Source: Lepisosteus oculatus (lineage: Eukaryota > Chordata > Actinopteri > Semionotiformes > Lepisosteidae). From it: 64,000 nucleotides of DNA. Both the position numbers and the translations under genes were made by a program. Under the pieces are notes generated by a model. The model saw nothing but the letters and a program-made list of their open reading frames with translations, ran no database searches and was not told where the DNA came from. Below are positions 13,098 to 25,899 of this stretch, piece by piece; within the stretch, counting starts at the first letter, position 1; the number at the start of each line of letters is the position of its first letter. Location of the stretch: contig NC_090709.1 of NCBI RefSeq assembly GCF_040954835.1, positions 38,994,776 to 39,058,775 of the forward strand, read 5' to 3'.

Positions 13098-13171
13098 TCA
13101 CCACGCGCCCAGGGCCGCGGGCCTCAGCCGCCCCTTCAGGACCGCCGCTATCCGGGCTGCGACCCGGCCGC
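13098..13171 (-). CDS. Beta gene 1 exon 5, cytoplasmic tail (tentative)
   Basis: After a 68-bp intron with a CCGCAG acceptor, the frame continues GRVAARIAAVLKGRLRP and stops at TGA 13098-13100 (a second TGA follows). The leading GRV matches the tail exon of beta gene 2 (GRVLVPTS), but this tail is about three times longer, so the exon may be mis-set or altered in the paralogue. Confidence 0.5.
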
Positions 13172-16100
13172 CTGCGGAGACAGAGGCGGGTCAGGACCGG
13201 TCAGGACCGGCCGGGCCGCGGTCCGCAGTGAAGACCCACCTGTCTGCTTGCTGCTCCGGCCCCAGCGGGACGCGGCCCCGGCCAGCGACAGGACCAGGCC
13301 CAGCGACAGAGCCCACAGCGCCGTGGCGACCAGCCTCCAGTCCGGTGGGGCCGTCGGGGGCTCTGGGGGGACAGGGGGGTCAGCTCAGCCCACTGGACAC
13401 ACACACACCCCCTGGACAGGACACCAGCCCCTCACTGGACACACACACACACACACCCTGGACAGGACACCAGCCCCTCACAGGACACACACACACACAC
13501 CCTGGACAGGACACCAGCCCCTCACAGGACACACACACACACACCCTGGACAGGACACCAGCCCCTCACAGGACACACACACACACTCACACACCCTGGA
13601 CAGGACACCAGCCCCTCACAGGACACACACACACACACTCACCCCAGGGGGGGTGAGCTCAGCTCACTGGACACACACACACCCCCTGGACAGGACACCA
13701 GCCCCTCACTGGACACACACACACACTCACACACCCTGGACAGGACACCAGCCCCTCACAGGACACACACACTCACTCACACACCCTGGACAGGACACCA
13801 GCCCCTCACAGGACACACACACACACTCACCCCAGGGGGGGTGAGCTCAGCTCACTGGACACACACACACACCCCCTGGACAGGACACCAGCCCCTCACT
13901 GGACACACACACACACTCACACACCCTGGACAGGACACCAGCCCCTCACTGGACACACACACACTCACACACCCTGGACAGGACACCAGCCCCTCACTGG
14001 ACACACACACACACACACCCCAGGGTGGGTGAGCTCAGCTCACTGGACACACACACATCCCCTGGACAGGACACCAGCCCCTCACTGGACACACACACAC
14101 ACTCACACACCCTGGACAGGACACCAGCCCCTCACTGGACACACACACACACTCACACACCCTGGACAGGACACCAGCCCCTCACTGGACACACACACAC
14201 ACACACCCCAGGGTGGGTGAGCTCAGCTCACTGGACACACACACATCCCCTGGACAGGACACCAGCCCCTCACTGGACACACACACACTCACACACCCTG
14301 GACAGGACACCAGCCCCTCACTGGACACACACACACACCCCCTGGACAGGACACCAGCCCCTCACAGGACACACACACACACCCCCTGGACAGGACACCA
14401 GCGCCTCACAGGACACACACACACACACCCTGGACAGGACACCAGCCCCTCACAGGACACACACACACACACACACCCTGGACAGGACACCAGCCCCTCA
14501 CAGGACACACACACACACACCCTGGACAGGACACCAGCCCCTCACAGGACACACACACACACACACTCACACACCCTGGACAGGACACCAGCCCCTCACA
14601 GGACACACACACACTCACACACCCTGGACAGGACACCAGCCCCTCACAGGACACACACACACTCACACACCCTGGACAGGACACCAGCCCCTCACTGGAC
14701 ACACACACACTCACACACCCTGGACAGGACACCAGCCCCTCACTGGACACACACACACTCACCCTGGACAGGACACCAGCCCCTCACTGGACACACACAC
14801 ACACACCCTGGACAGGACACCAGCCCCTCACAGGACACACACACACACACCCTGGACAGGACACCAGCCCCTCACAGGACACACACACACACACCCTGGA
14901 CAGGACACCAGCCCCTCACAGGACACACACACACACACCCTGGACAGGACACCAGCCCCTCACAGGACACACACACACACACCCTGGACAGGACACCAGC
15001 CCCTCACAGGACACACACACACACACCCTGGACAGGACACCAGCCCCTCACAGGACACACACACACACACCCTGGACAGGACACCAGCCCCTCACAGGAC
15101 ACACACACACACACCCTGGACAGGACACCAGCCCCTCACAGGACACACACACACACACCCTGGACAGGACACCAGCCCCTCACAGGACACACACACACAC
15201 ACCCTGGACAGGACACCAGCCCCTCACAGGACACACACACACACACCCTGGACAGGACACCAGCCCCTCACAGGACACACACACACACACCCTGGACAGG
15301 ACACCAGCCCCTCACAGGACACACACACACACACCCTGGACAGGACACCAGCCCCTCACAGGACACACACACACACACACCCTGGACAGGACACCAGCCC
15401 CTCACAGGACACACACACACACACACCCTGGACAGGACACCAGCCCCTCACAGGACACACACACACACACACCCTGGACAGGACACCAGCCCCTCACAGG
15501 ACACACACACACACTCACACACCCTGGACAGGACACACACACACACCCTGGACAGGACACCAGCCCCTCACACACACCCTGGACAGGACACCAGCCCCTC
15601 ACAGGACACACACACACACACCCTGGACAGGACACCAGCCCCTCACAGGACACACACACACACACACCCTGGACAGGACACCAGCCCCTCACAGGACACA
15701 CACACACACACTCACACACCCTGGACAGGACACACACACACACCCTGGACAGGACACCAGCCCCTCACTGGACACACACACACACCCTGGACAGGACACC
15801 AGCCCCTCACAGGACACACTCACACACCCTGGACAGGACACCAGCCCCTCACTGGACACACACACACACCCTGGACAGGACACCAGCCCCTCACAGGACA
15901 CACTCACACTCCCTGGACAGGACACCAGCCCCTCACAGGACACACTCACACTCCCTGGACAGGACACCAGCCCCTCACAGGACACACACACACTCCCTGG
16001 ACAGGACACCAGCCCCTCACAGGACACACACACACACCCTGGACAGGACACCAGCCCCTCACAGGACACACACACACACCCTGGACAGGACACCAGCCCC

Positions 16101-17819
16101 TCACAGGACACACACACACACCCTGGACAGGACACCAGCCCCTCACAGGACACACACACACACCCTGGACAGGACACCAGCCCCTCACAGGACACACACA
16201 CACACTCACACTCACACACCCTGGACAGGACACCAGCCCCTCACTGGACACACTCACACTCCCTGGACAGGACACCAGCCCCTCACAGGACACACACACA
16301 CTCACACTCCCTGGACAGGACACCAGCCCCTCACAGGACACACACACACACACCCTGGACAGGACACCAGCCCCTCACAGGACACACACACACACACCCT
16401 GGACAGGACACCAGCCCCTCACAGGACACACACACACACACCCTGGACAGGACACCAGCCCCTCACAGGACACACTCACACACCCTGGACAGGACACCAG
16501 CCCCTCACTGGACACACACACACACCCTGGACAGGACACCAGCCCCTCACAGGACACACACACACACTCACACACCCTGGACAGGACACCAGCCCCTCAC
16601 AGGACACACACACACACACCCTGGACAGGACACCAGCCCCTCACAGGACACACACACACACCCTGGACAGGACACCAGCCCCTCACAGGACACACTCACA
16701 CTCCCTGGACAGGACACCAGCCCCTCACAGGACACACTCACACTCCCTGGACAGGACACCAGCCCCTCACAGGACACACACACACACCCTGGACAGGACA
16801 CCAGCCCCTCACAGGACACACACACACACCCTGGACAGGACACCAGCCCCTCACAGGACACACACACACACCCTGGACAGGACACCAGCCCCTCACAGGA
16901 CACACACACACACTCACACTCACACACCCTGGACAGGACACCAGCCCCTCACTGGACACACACACACACCCTGGACAGGACACCAGCCCCTCACAGGACA
17001 CACTCACACTCACACTCCCTGGACAGGACACCAGCCCCTCACAGGACACACACACTCCCTGGACAGGACACCAGCCCCTCACAGGACACACACACACTCA
17101 CACACCCTGGACAGGACACCAGCCCCTCACAGGACACACACACACACACTCACCCCAGGGGGGGTGAGCTCAGCTCACTGGACACACACACACCCCCTGG
17201 ACAGGACACCAGCCCCTCACAGGACACACACACACCCTGGACAGGACACCAGCCCCTCACAGGACACACACACACCCTGGACAGGACACAAGCCCCTCAC
17301 AGGACACACACACACCCTGGACAGGACACACACACACACACACCCTGGACAGGACACACACACACACACACACCTCACCCCAGGGGGGGTCAGCTCAGCT
17401 CAGTGGACACACACACACACACACTCACCCCAGGGGGGCTCAGCTCAGTGGACACACACACACACACACACACCCTGGACAGGACACCAGCCCCTCACAG
17501 GACACACACACACCCTGGACAGGACACCAGCCCCTCACAGGACACACACACACCCTGGACAGGACACCAGCCCCTCACAGGACACACACACACCCTGGAC
17601 AGGACACCAGCCCCTCACAGGACACACACACACCCTGGACAGGACACCAGCCCCTCACAGGACACACACACACCCTGGACAGGACACCAGCCCCTCACAG
17701 GACACACACACACCCTGGACAGGACACCAGCCCCTCACAGGACACACACACACCCTGGACAGGACACACACACACACACACCCTGGACAGGACACACACA
17801 CACACACACCCTGGACAGG

Positions 17820-17850
<31 letters not shown>

Positions 17851-17887
17851 GGACAAGACACACACACACACACACACACCCTGGACA

Positions 17888-17925
<38 letters not shown>

Positions 17926-17966
17926 GGACAGGACACACACACACACACACACACACCCTGGACAGG

Positions 17967-17997
<31 letters not shown>

Positions 17998-18293
17998 GGA
18001 CAGGACACACACACACACACACACACACACCCTGGACAGGACACACACACACACACACACACACCCTGGACAGGACACACACACACACACACACACACAC
18101 CCTGGACAGGACACACACACACACACACACACCCTGGACAGGACACACACACACACACACCCTGGACAGGACACACACACACACACACACACACCCTGGA
18201 CAGGACACACACACACACACACCCTGGACAGGACACACACACACACACACCCTGGACAGGACACACACACACACACACACACACCTGGACAGG

Positions 18294-18324
<31 letters not shown>

Positions 18325-18569
18325 GGACAGGACACACACACACACACACACACACCCTGGACAGGACACACACACACACACACACACCCTGGACAGGACA
18401 CACACACACACACACACACACCCTGGACAGGACACACACACACACACACACACACACCCTGGACAGGACACACACACACACACACACACACCCTGGACAG
18501 GACACACACACACACACACACACCCTGGACAGGACACACACACACACACACACACACACCCTGGACAGG

Positions 18570-18600
<31 letters not shown>

Positions 18601-18605
18601 GGACA

Positions 18606-18644
<39 letters not shown>

Positions 18645-18649
18645 GGACA

Positions 18650-18690
<41 letters not shown>

Positions 18691-18695
18691 GGACA

Positions 18696-18730
<35 letters not shown>

Positions 18731-18735
18731 GGACA

Positions 18736-18797
<62 letters not shown>

Positions 18798-21366
18798 CCC
18801 AGGGGGGCTCAGCTCAGCTCAGTGGACACACACACACACACTCACCCCAGGGGGGCTCAGCTCAGTGGACACACACACACACACACTCACCCCAGGGGGG
18901 CTCAGCTCAGTGGACACACACACACACACACACTCACCCCAGGGGGGCTCAGCTCAGTGGACACACACACACACACACTCACCCCAGGGGGGCTCAGCTC
19001 AGTGGACACACACACACACACTCACCCCAGGGGGGGTCAGCTCAGCTCAGTGGACACACACACACACACACACACAGACACACACACACACACACTCACC
19101 CCAGGGGGGGTCAGCTCAGCTCAGTGGACACACACACACACACACACACTCACCCCAGGGGGGGTCAGCTCAGCTCAGTGGACACACACACACACACACT
19201 CACCCCAGGGGGGGTCAGCTCAGCTCAGTGGACACACACACTCACCCCAGGGGGGTCAGCTCAGTGGACACACACACTCACCCCAGGGGGGGTCAGCTCA
19301 GCTCAGTGGACACACACACACACTCACCCCAGGGGGGGTCAGCTCAGCTCAGTGGACACACACACACACACACTCACCCCAGGGGGGGTCAGCTCAGCTC
19401 AGTGGACACACACACACACACACACTCACCCCAGGGGGGGTCAGCTCAGCTCAGTGGACACACACACACACACTCACCCCAGGGGGGGTCAGCTCAGCTC
19501 AGTGGACACACACACACACACTCACCCCAGGGGGGGTCAGCTCAGCTCAGTGGACACACACACACACACTCACCCCAGGGGGGGTCAGCTCAGCTCAGTG
19601 GACACACACACACACACACTCACCCCAGGGGGGGTCAGCTCAGCTCAGTGGACACACACACACACACACTCACCCCAGGGGGGGTCAGCTCAGCTCAGTG
19701 GACACACACACACACACACACACACTCACCCCAGGGGGAGGTCAGCTCAGCTCAGTGGACACACACACACACACACACTCACCCCAGGGGGAGGTCAGCT
19801 CAGCTCAGTGGACACACACACACACTCACCCCAGGGGGAGGTCAGCTCAGCTCAGTGGACACACACACACACACCCCAGGGGGGGTCAGCTCAGCTCAGT
19901 GGACACACACACACACACCCCAGGGGGGGTCAGCTCAGTGGACACACACACACACTCACTCACCCCAGGGGGGGTCAGCTCAGTGGACACACACACACAC
20001 TCACTCACCCCAGGGGGGGTCAGCTCAGTGGACACACACACACACTCACTCACCCCAGGGGGGGTCAGCTCAGTGGACACACACACACACTCACCCCAGG
20101 GGGGGTCAGCTCAGTGGACACACACACACACTCACTCACCCCAGGGGGGGTCAGCTCAGTGGACACACACACACACACTCACCCCAGGGGGGGTCAGCTC
20201 AGTGGACACACACACTCACTCACCCCAGGGGGGGTCAGCTCAGCTCAGTGGACACACACACACACACTCACCCCAGGGGGAGGTCAGCTCAGCTCAGTGG
20301 ACACACACACACACTCACCCCAGGGGGAGGTCAGCTCAGCTCAGTGGACACACACACACACACTCACCCCAGTGGACACACACACACACACTCACCCCAG
20401 TGGACACACACACACACACTCACCCCAGTGGACACACACACACACACTCACCCCAGTGGACACACACACACACACTCACCCCAGGGGGAGGTCAGCTCAG
20501 CTCAGTGGACACACACACACACACACACTCACCCCAGGGGGGGGTCAGCTCAGCTCAGTGGACACACACACTCACCCCAGGGGGGGTCAGCTCAGCTCAG
20601 TGGACACACACACACACACTCACCCCAGGGGGGGTCAGCTCAGCTCAGTGGACACACACACACACACTCACCCCAGGGGGGGTCAGCTCAGCTCAGTGGA
20701 CACACACACACACACTCACCCCAGGGGGGGTCAGCTCAGCTCAGTGGACACACACACACACACTCACCCCAGGGGGGGTCAGCTCAGCTCAGTGGACACA
20801 CACACACACACTCACCCCAGGGGGGGTCAGCTCAGCTCAGTGGACACACACACACACACACTCACCCCAGGGGGGGTCAGCTCAGCTCAGTGGACACACA
20901 CACACACTCACCCCAGGGGGGGTCAGCTCAGCTCAGTGGACACAAACACACACACTCACCCCAGGGGGGTCAGCTCAGCTCAGTGGACACACACACACAC
21001 ACTCACCCCAGGGGGGTCAGCTCAGCTCAGTGGACACACACACACACTCACCCCAGGGGGGGTCAGCTCAGCTCAGTGGACACACACACACTCACCCCAG
21101 GGGGGGTCAGCTCAGCTCAGTGGACACACACACACACACACTCACCCCAGGGGGGTCAGCTCAGCTCAGTGGACACACACACACACACACTCACCCACAC
21201 TCACCCCAGGGGGGGTCAGGTCAGCTCAGTGGACACACACACACACTCACCCCAGGGGGGGTCAGCTCAGCTCAGTGGACACACACACACACACTCACCC
21301 CAGGGGGGTCAGCTCAGCTCAGTGGACACACACACACACACTCACCCCAGGGGGGGTCAGCTCAGT

Positions 21367-21400
<34 letters not shown>

Positions 21401-21643
21401 CAGGGGGGGTCAGCTCAGTGGACACACACACTCACCCCAGGGGGGTCAGCTCAGCTCAGTGGACACACACACACACACTCACCCCAGGGGGGTCAGCTCA
21501 GCTCAGTGGACACACACACACACACTCACCCCAGGGGGGTCAGCTCAGCTCAGTGGACACACACACACTCACCCCAGGGGGGGTCAGCTCAGCTCAGTGG
21601 ACACACACACACACTCACCCCAGGGGGGTCAGCTCAGCTCAGT

Positions 21644-21679
<36 letters not shown>

Positions 21680-24600
21680 CCCAGGGGGGGTCAGGTCAGC
21701 TCAGTGGACACACACACACACTCACCCCAGGGGGGGTCAGCTCAGCTCAGTGGACACACACACACACACTCACCCCAGGGGGGTCAGCTCAGCTCAGTGG
21801 ACACACACACACACACTCACCCCAGGGGGGGTCAGCTCAGTGGACACACACACACACACACACACACACCCCAGGGGGGGTCAGCTCAGTGGACACACAC
21901 ACTCACCCCAGGGGGGTCAGCTCAGCTCAGTGGACACACACACACTCACCCCAGGGGGGTCAGCTCAGCTCAGTGGACACACACACACACTCACCCCAGG
22001 GGGGGTCAGCTCAGCTCAGTGGACACACACACACACTCACCCCAGGGGGGGTCAGCTCAGCTCAGTGGACACACACACACACTCACCCCAGGGGGGGTCA
22101 GCTCAGCTCAGTGGACACACACACACACACTCACCCCAGGGGGGTCAGCTCAGCTCAGTGGACACACACACACACTCACCCCAGGGGGGGTCAGCTCAGC
22201 TCAGTGGACACACACACACACTCACCCCAGGGGGGTCAGCTCAGCTCAGTGGACACACACACACACTCACCCCAGGGGGGGTCAGCTCAGTGGACACACA
22301 CACACACACTCACCCCAGGGGGGTCAGCTCAGCTCAGTGGACACACACACACACACTCACCCCAGGGGGGGTCAGCTCAGCTCAGTGGACACACACACAC
22401 ACTCACCCCAGGGGGGTCAGCTCAGTGGACACACACACACACACACTCACCCCAGGGGGGGTCAGCTCAGTGGACACACACACACTCACCCCAGGGGGGG
22501 TCAGCTCAGTGGACACACACACACACACACTCACCCCAGGGGGGTCAGCTCAGTGGACACACACACACACACTCACCCCAGGGGGGTCAGCTCAGTGGAC
22601 ACACACACACACACTCACCCCAGGGGGGTCAGCTCAGTGGACACACACACACACACACACACACTCACCCCAGGGGGGGTCAGCTCAGTGGACACACACA
22701 CACTCACCCCAGGGGGGTCAGCTCAGTGGACACACACACACTCACCCCAGGGGGGGTCAGCTCAGCTCAGTGGACACACACACACTCACCCCAGGGGGGG
22801 TCAGCTCAGTGGACACACACACACACACTCACCCCAGGGGGGTCAGCTCAGCTCAGTGGACACACACACACACTCACCCCAGGGGGGGTCAGCTCAGCTC
22901 AGTGGACACACACACACACACACTCACCCCAGGGGGGGTCAGCTCAGCTCAGTGGACACACACACACACACTCACCCCAGGGGGGGTCAGCTCAGTGGAC
23001 ACACACACACTCACCCCAGGGGGGGTCAGCTCAGTGGACACACACACACTCACCCCAGGGGGGGTCAGCTCAGTGGACACACACACACTCACCCCAGGGG
23101 GGGTCAGCTCAGTGGACACACACACACTCACCCCAGGGGGGGTCAGCTCAGTGGACACACACACACTCACCCCAGGGGGGGTCAGCTCAGTGGACACACA
23201 CACACTCACCCCAGGGGGGTCAGCTCAGTGGACACACACACACACACACTCACCCCAGGGGGGGTCAGCTCAGTGGACACACACACACTCACCCCAGGGG
23301 GGGTCAGCTCAGTGGACACACACACACACACACACTCACCCCAGGGGGGTCAGCTCAGTGGACACACACACACACACTCACCCCAGGGGGGTCAGCTCAG
23401 TGGACACACACACACACACTCACCCCAGGGGGGTCAGCTCAGTGGACACACACACACACACACACTCACCCCAGGGGGGGTCAGCTCAGTGGACACACAC
23501 ACACTCACCCCAGGGGGGTCAGCTCAGTGGACACACACACACTCACCCCAGGGGGGGTCAGCTCAGTGGACACACACACACACACTCACCCCAGGACACC
23601 CCCTGGACAGGACACCAGCCCCTCACAGGACACACACACACACCCTGGACAGGACACCAGCCCCTCACAGGACACACACACACACACACACACCCCCTGG
23701 ACAGGACACCAGCCCCTCACAGGATACACACACACACCCTGGACAGGACACACACACACTCACCCCAGGGGGGGTCAGCTCAGCTCAGTGGACACACACA
23801 CACACTCACCCCAGGGGGGGTCAGCTCAGCTCAGTGGACACACACACACACACTCACCCCAGGGGGGTCAGCTCAGCTCAGTGGACACACACACACACAC
23901 ACTCACCCCAGGGGGGGTCAGCTCAGCTCAGTGGACACACACACACACACACACACACTCACCCCAGGGCACCACCAGCGGCTGGGCCAGGCTGCGGTGC
24001 TCCACGATGCAGGACAGCTGCTCCGCGGGCCTCGGGCCGGGCTCCAGGAAGGCGTGGGTCTGGTAGAGCCAGTCTCCGTCCGGCGCCGCCCGCTGGACCC
24101 CCCCGGCGCCGCCCCGCCGCCCCGCAGCCAGGTGACGGAGATGCGGGGGGGTAGAAGCCCGTGGCGTGGCACACCAGCACCAGCGAGCCGTCCGCCCCGC
24201 CGCCCAGCGCCGTGATGCTCACCGCCGGCGCCACTGGGGGGGCAGAGCGTCACACTCCAGCCTGTTCCCCACCCCCACCCCCCTCTGTGTACAGCAGAGC
24301 CTCCTGTCCTGACTGGAGGAGCTCACCCAGCTGTGTCTGGAGAGAAGCCAGGGTATCAGCTTCAACCACAGGGCTGGGCAGCTTGTTCCCCACCCCCGCC
24401 CCCCTCTGTGTACAGAAGAGCCTCCTGTCCTGACTGGAGGAGCTCACCCAGCTGTGTCTGGAGAGAAGCCAGGGTATCGGCTTCAACCACAGGGCTGGGC
24501 AGCTTGTTCCCCACCCCCGCCCCCCTCTGTGTACAGAAGAGCCTCCTGTCCTGACTGGAGGAGCTCACCCAGCTGTGTCTGGAGAGAAGCCAGGGTATCG

Positions 24601-25888
24601 GCTTCAACCACAGGGCTGGGCAGCCTGTTCCCCACCCCCGCCCCCCTCTGTGTACAGAAGAGCCTCCTGTCCTGACTGGAGGAGCTCACCCAGCTGTGTC
24701 TGGAGAGAAGCCAGGGTATCGGCTTCAACCACAGGGCTGGGCAGCTTGTTCCCCACCCCCGCCCCCCTCTGTGTACAGAAGAGCCTCCTGTCCTGACTGG
24801 AGGAGCTCACCCAGCTGTGTCTGGAGAGAAGCCAGGGTATCGGCTTCAACCACAGGGCTGGGCAGCCTGTTCCCCACCCCCACCCCCCTCTGTGTACAGT
24901 AGAGCCTACTGTCCTGACTGGAGGAGCTCACCCAGCCTGTTCCCCACCCCCGCTCCTCTCTGTGTACAGTGTGGGCTCATGCTCACCCGTCTTGTTCAGT
25001 ATGGAGCTGTTGAACAGCCTGGCGTTGGGCACACAGTAGTGGTCCCGGTTGGCCAGCATGGTCGCCATGACGCCGGGATCCCTGTTGAACCTCTGGGCGT
25101 TCGCGATGCCGAAGCGGGTGTACCCCTCGAACCGCTGCACCCTGCTGTCGTAGCGGAGGTACTCCAGCCTGTTGAAGACCTGGCTGTTGATGTAGACCAG
25201 CCCGGTGAGGTTACTGGGGTCGAACTCGCAGATCTCCAGCGACTCGTAGGCGTATCCCTCTGGAGGAGAGACGAGCTCTTTAACATCAGGTGTCTGAGCA
25301 CGAGGAGTGTGTCTTCTCACAGACCCCAGCCTGACAGGGAGAGAGAGAAGCTGGGGGTCAGAGCGCAGGGTCAGCCGTTGTGCAGCGCCCCTGGAGCAGC
25401 TGGGGTCAGGGGCCTCGCTCAGGGGCCCAACGCAGTAGGACAGACACGTATCCTGAGCCCCAGAGCCACAGCCTCAGAGACGAGCTTTCGCACAGAAACC
25501 CTCACGAAGGCAGTCCGAACCCAAACACCGCCCAGAGCAGGGAACGCGACTGAAACACTCCGACAGTTACTCGTCTGCTACTGGAACACAGCCCCTACAG
25601 TGCGTGTGCACTGGTCCCCAGCGATTCTCCCCTGATCACTCCCAGCACTGGGGTCAGCGGTGTGGTCTCCACTGCAGGACACTGCGGTCATGTGATGTGT
25701 TTATACCGCACAGAGAAGAGCTCCTGCCCCATCTGTGACCGTCTCTCTCTCTGCCCCGGTCCCTCTGTCCGTCTCTCTGCCCCCCCTCGCTGTAGAAGAG
25801 ACCCCCGGGCTGACTTACCCACTCCAGGGCGGCCCCAGGGTCCCCCGACCAGCAGCTGGACCCAGAGAGAGACGAGGACAGGAGACAT
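13098..25888 (-). CDS. MHC class II beta chain, beta gene 1 (two frameshifts; pseudogene or assembly indels)
   Basis: Five coding exons, derived by reading the minus strand and placing GT-AG splice sites: 25819-25888, 24987-25259, 23963-24233, 13240-13362, 13098-13171. If read through, the product would be about 270 residues: signal peptide (about 1-23), beta-1 (24-114), Ig-like beta-2 (115-205), connecting and transmembrane segment (206-246), tail. Class II beta chains pair with alpha chains at the cell surface and present peptides to CD4 T cells. The beta-1 cysteines (EIC and HYC) and three N-glycosylation sequons (NLT, NSS, NKT) are present; the position matching Trp61 is Phe. Exon 3 is 271 bp, two bases short of phase, owing to short C and G runs. 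Intron 3 spans 10.6 kb of satellite. The gene sits downstream of alpha gene 1 on the same strand. Family assignment is secure; functionality is not. Confidence 0.85.
13240..13362 (-). CDS. Beta gene 1 exon 4, connecting peptide and transmembrane segment
   Basis: 123 bp, phases 1-1. It begins EPPTAPPDWRLVATALW and runs through LSLGLVLSLAGAASRW to a basic stop-transfer region (GRSSKQT). It is flanked by a C-rich AG acceptor and a GTGGGT donor. The Gly-rich face of the helix is weaker than in beta gene 2. The exon lies 10.6 kb downstream of exon 3, directly beside the satellite. Confidence 0.8.
13385..17310 (-). repeat. Intron 3 satellite A of beta gene 1, SINE-derived about 40-bp unit
   Basis: About 90 copies. 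On the transcript (minus) strand the unit reads GTGTGTCCTGTGAGGGGC then TGGTGTCCTGTCCAGGGTG. This matches the inner (GT)n plus 'ctggtgtcctgtccaggg' tail of the ubiquitous fish tRNA-derived SINE. A few compound units at 13630-14230 include satellite C sequence. Three frames stay open for long distances only because unit lengths lack stops. Confidence 0.92.
17311..18790 (-). repeat. Intron 3 satellite B, shortened unit with expanded CA tracts
   Basis: Same CCCTGGACAGGACA core (plus strand) as satellite A but mostly without the CAGCCCCTCACAGGA part, separated by (CA)n of growing length. The run at about 18738-18792 reaches 55 bp of uninterrupted CA, a strong Z-DNA-type tract. One compound satellite C unit pair lies at 17370-17460. 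Confidence 0.9.
18791..23596 (-). repeat. Intron 3 satellite C, splice-donor-bearing unit
   Basis: About 100 copies of a 38-55 bp unit. On the transcript strand each reads CCCTGGGGTGAGTGTGTGTG, then (GT)n, then TCCACTGAGCTGAGCTGACC and a C run. The first 20 bases equal the true exon-3/intron-3 junction at 23951-23970. The GAGCTGACC part resembles the intron's own 3' end at 13364-13395. Variants differ in one or two CAGCT repeats, G-run length and CA length. Confidence 0.92.
23597..23962 (-). repeat. Intron 3, last A-type and C-type units next to exon 3
   Basis: 23597-23760 returns to four satellite A/B units. 23761-23950 is satellite C again. The final unit merges into the genuine donor of exon 3. 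Confidence 0.88.
23963..24233 (-). CDS. Beta gene 1 exon 3, Ig-like beta-2 domain with two frameshifts
   Basis: Starts VAPAVSITALGGG, with the Ig cysteine in LVCHATGFYPP, then continues in a second frame (ISVTWLRGGG) and a third (DGDWLYQTHAFLEP, LSCIVEHRSLAQPL). The frame changes fall exactly at a 7-base run at 24145-24151 and another at 24098-24104; each would need eight bases to stay in frame. Length is 271 bp, so net -2. The acceptor, the donor (TGGG then GTGAGT) and all domain hallmarks are otherwise intact, which favours sequencing error or very recent inactivation over old decay. Confidence 0.85.
24240..24975 (-). repeat. 121-bp satellite filling intron 2 of beta gene 1
   Basis: About six copies of a 121-bp unit containing CAGCTGTGTCTGGAGAGAAG and CCTCCTGTCCTGACTGGAGG (plus strand). 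Copies are over 95% identical. The array occupies essentially the whole intron between exons 2 and 3. Confidence 0.93.
24987..25259 (-). CDS. Beta gene 1 exon 2, beta-1 peptide-binding domain
   Basis: 273 bp, phases 1-1, the same length as beta gene 2 exon 2. It reads EGYAYESLEICEFD, then SQVFNRLEYLRYDSR, GYTRFGIANAQRFN and DHYCVPNARLFN. The two cysteines give the beta-1 disulphide. NLT near residue 19 matches the conserved glycosylation site. In the helix, Trp61 is replaced by Phe (RFN) and the usual His81-Asn82 is Pro-Asn. Confidence 0.9.
25285..25490 (-). mobile_element. SINE copy in intron 1 of beta gene 1
   Basis: Shares GGGGTCAGAGCGCAGGGTCA, the 'cagcgcccctggagcagctgg' stretch and CCTGAGCCCCAGAGCCACAG with 46205-46455. 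It lacks a clean B box here. Part of a dispersed tRNA-derived SINE. Confidence 0.65.
25819..25888 (-). CDS. Beta gene 1 exon 1, signal peptide
   Basis: ATG at 25886-25888 opens 23 codons plus one base, starting MSPVLVSLWVQLLVGG, a hydrophobic signal peptide, then donor GTAAG. Splice phase 1 matches exon 2. The exon end (Gly-Val then G) parallels that of beta gene 2, which supports the start choice. Confidence 0.75.
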
Positions 25889-25899
25889 GCTGAGACCCG

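Noticed and set aside
14025..24215. Plus-strand open frame of nearly 3400 codons rich in Thr-His and Pro-Gly-Gln repeats
   Set aside because: It runs through satellites A-C of an intron on the opposite strand. All three plus frames are open for long distances, unit lengths are irregular, and composition is only that of the repeat.
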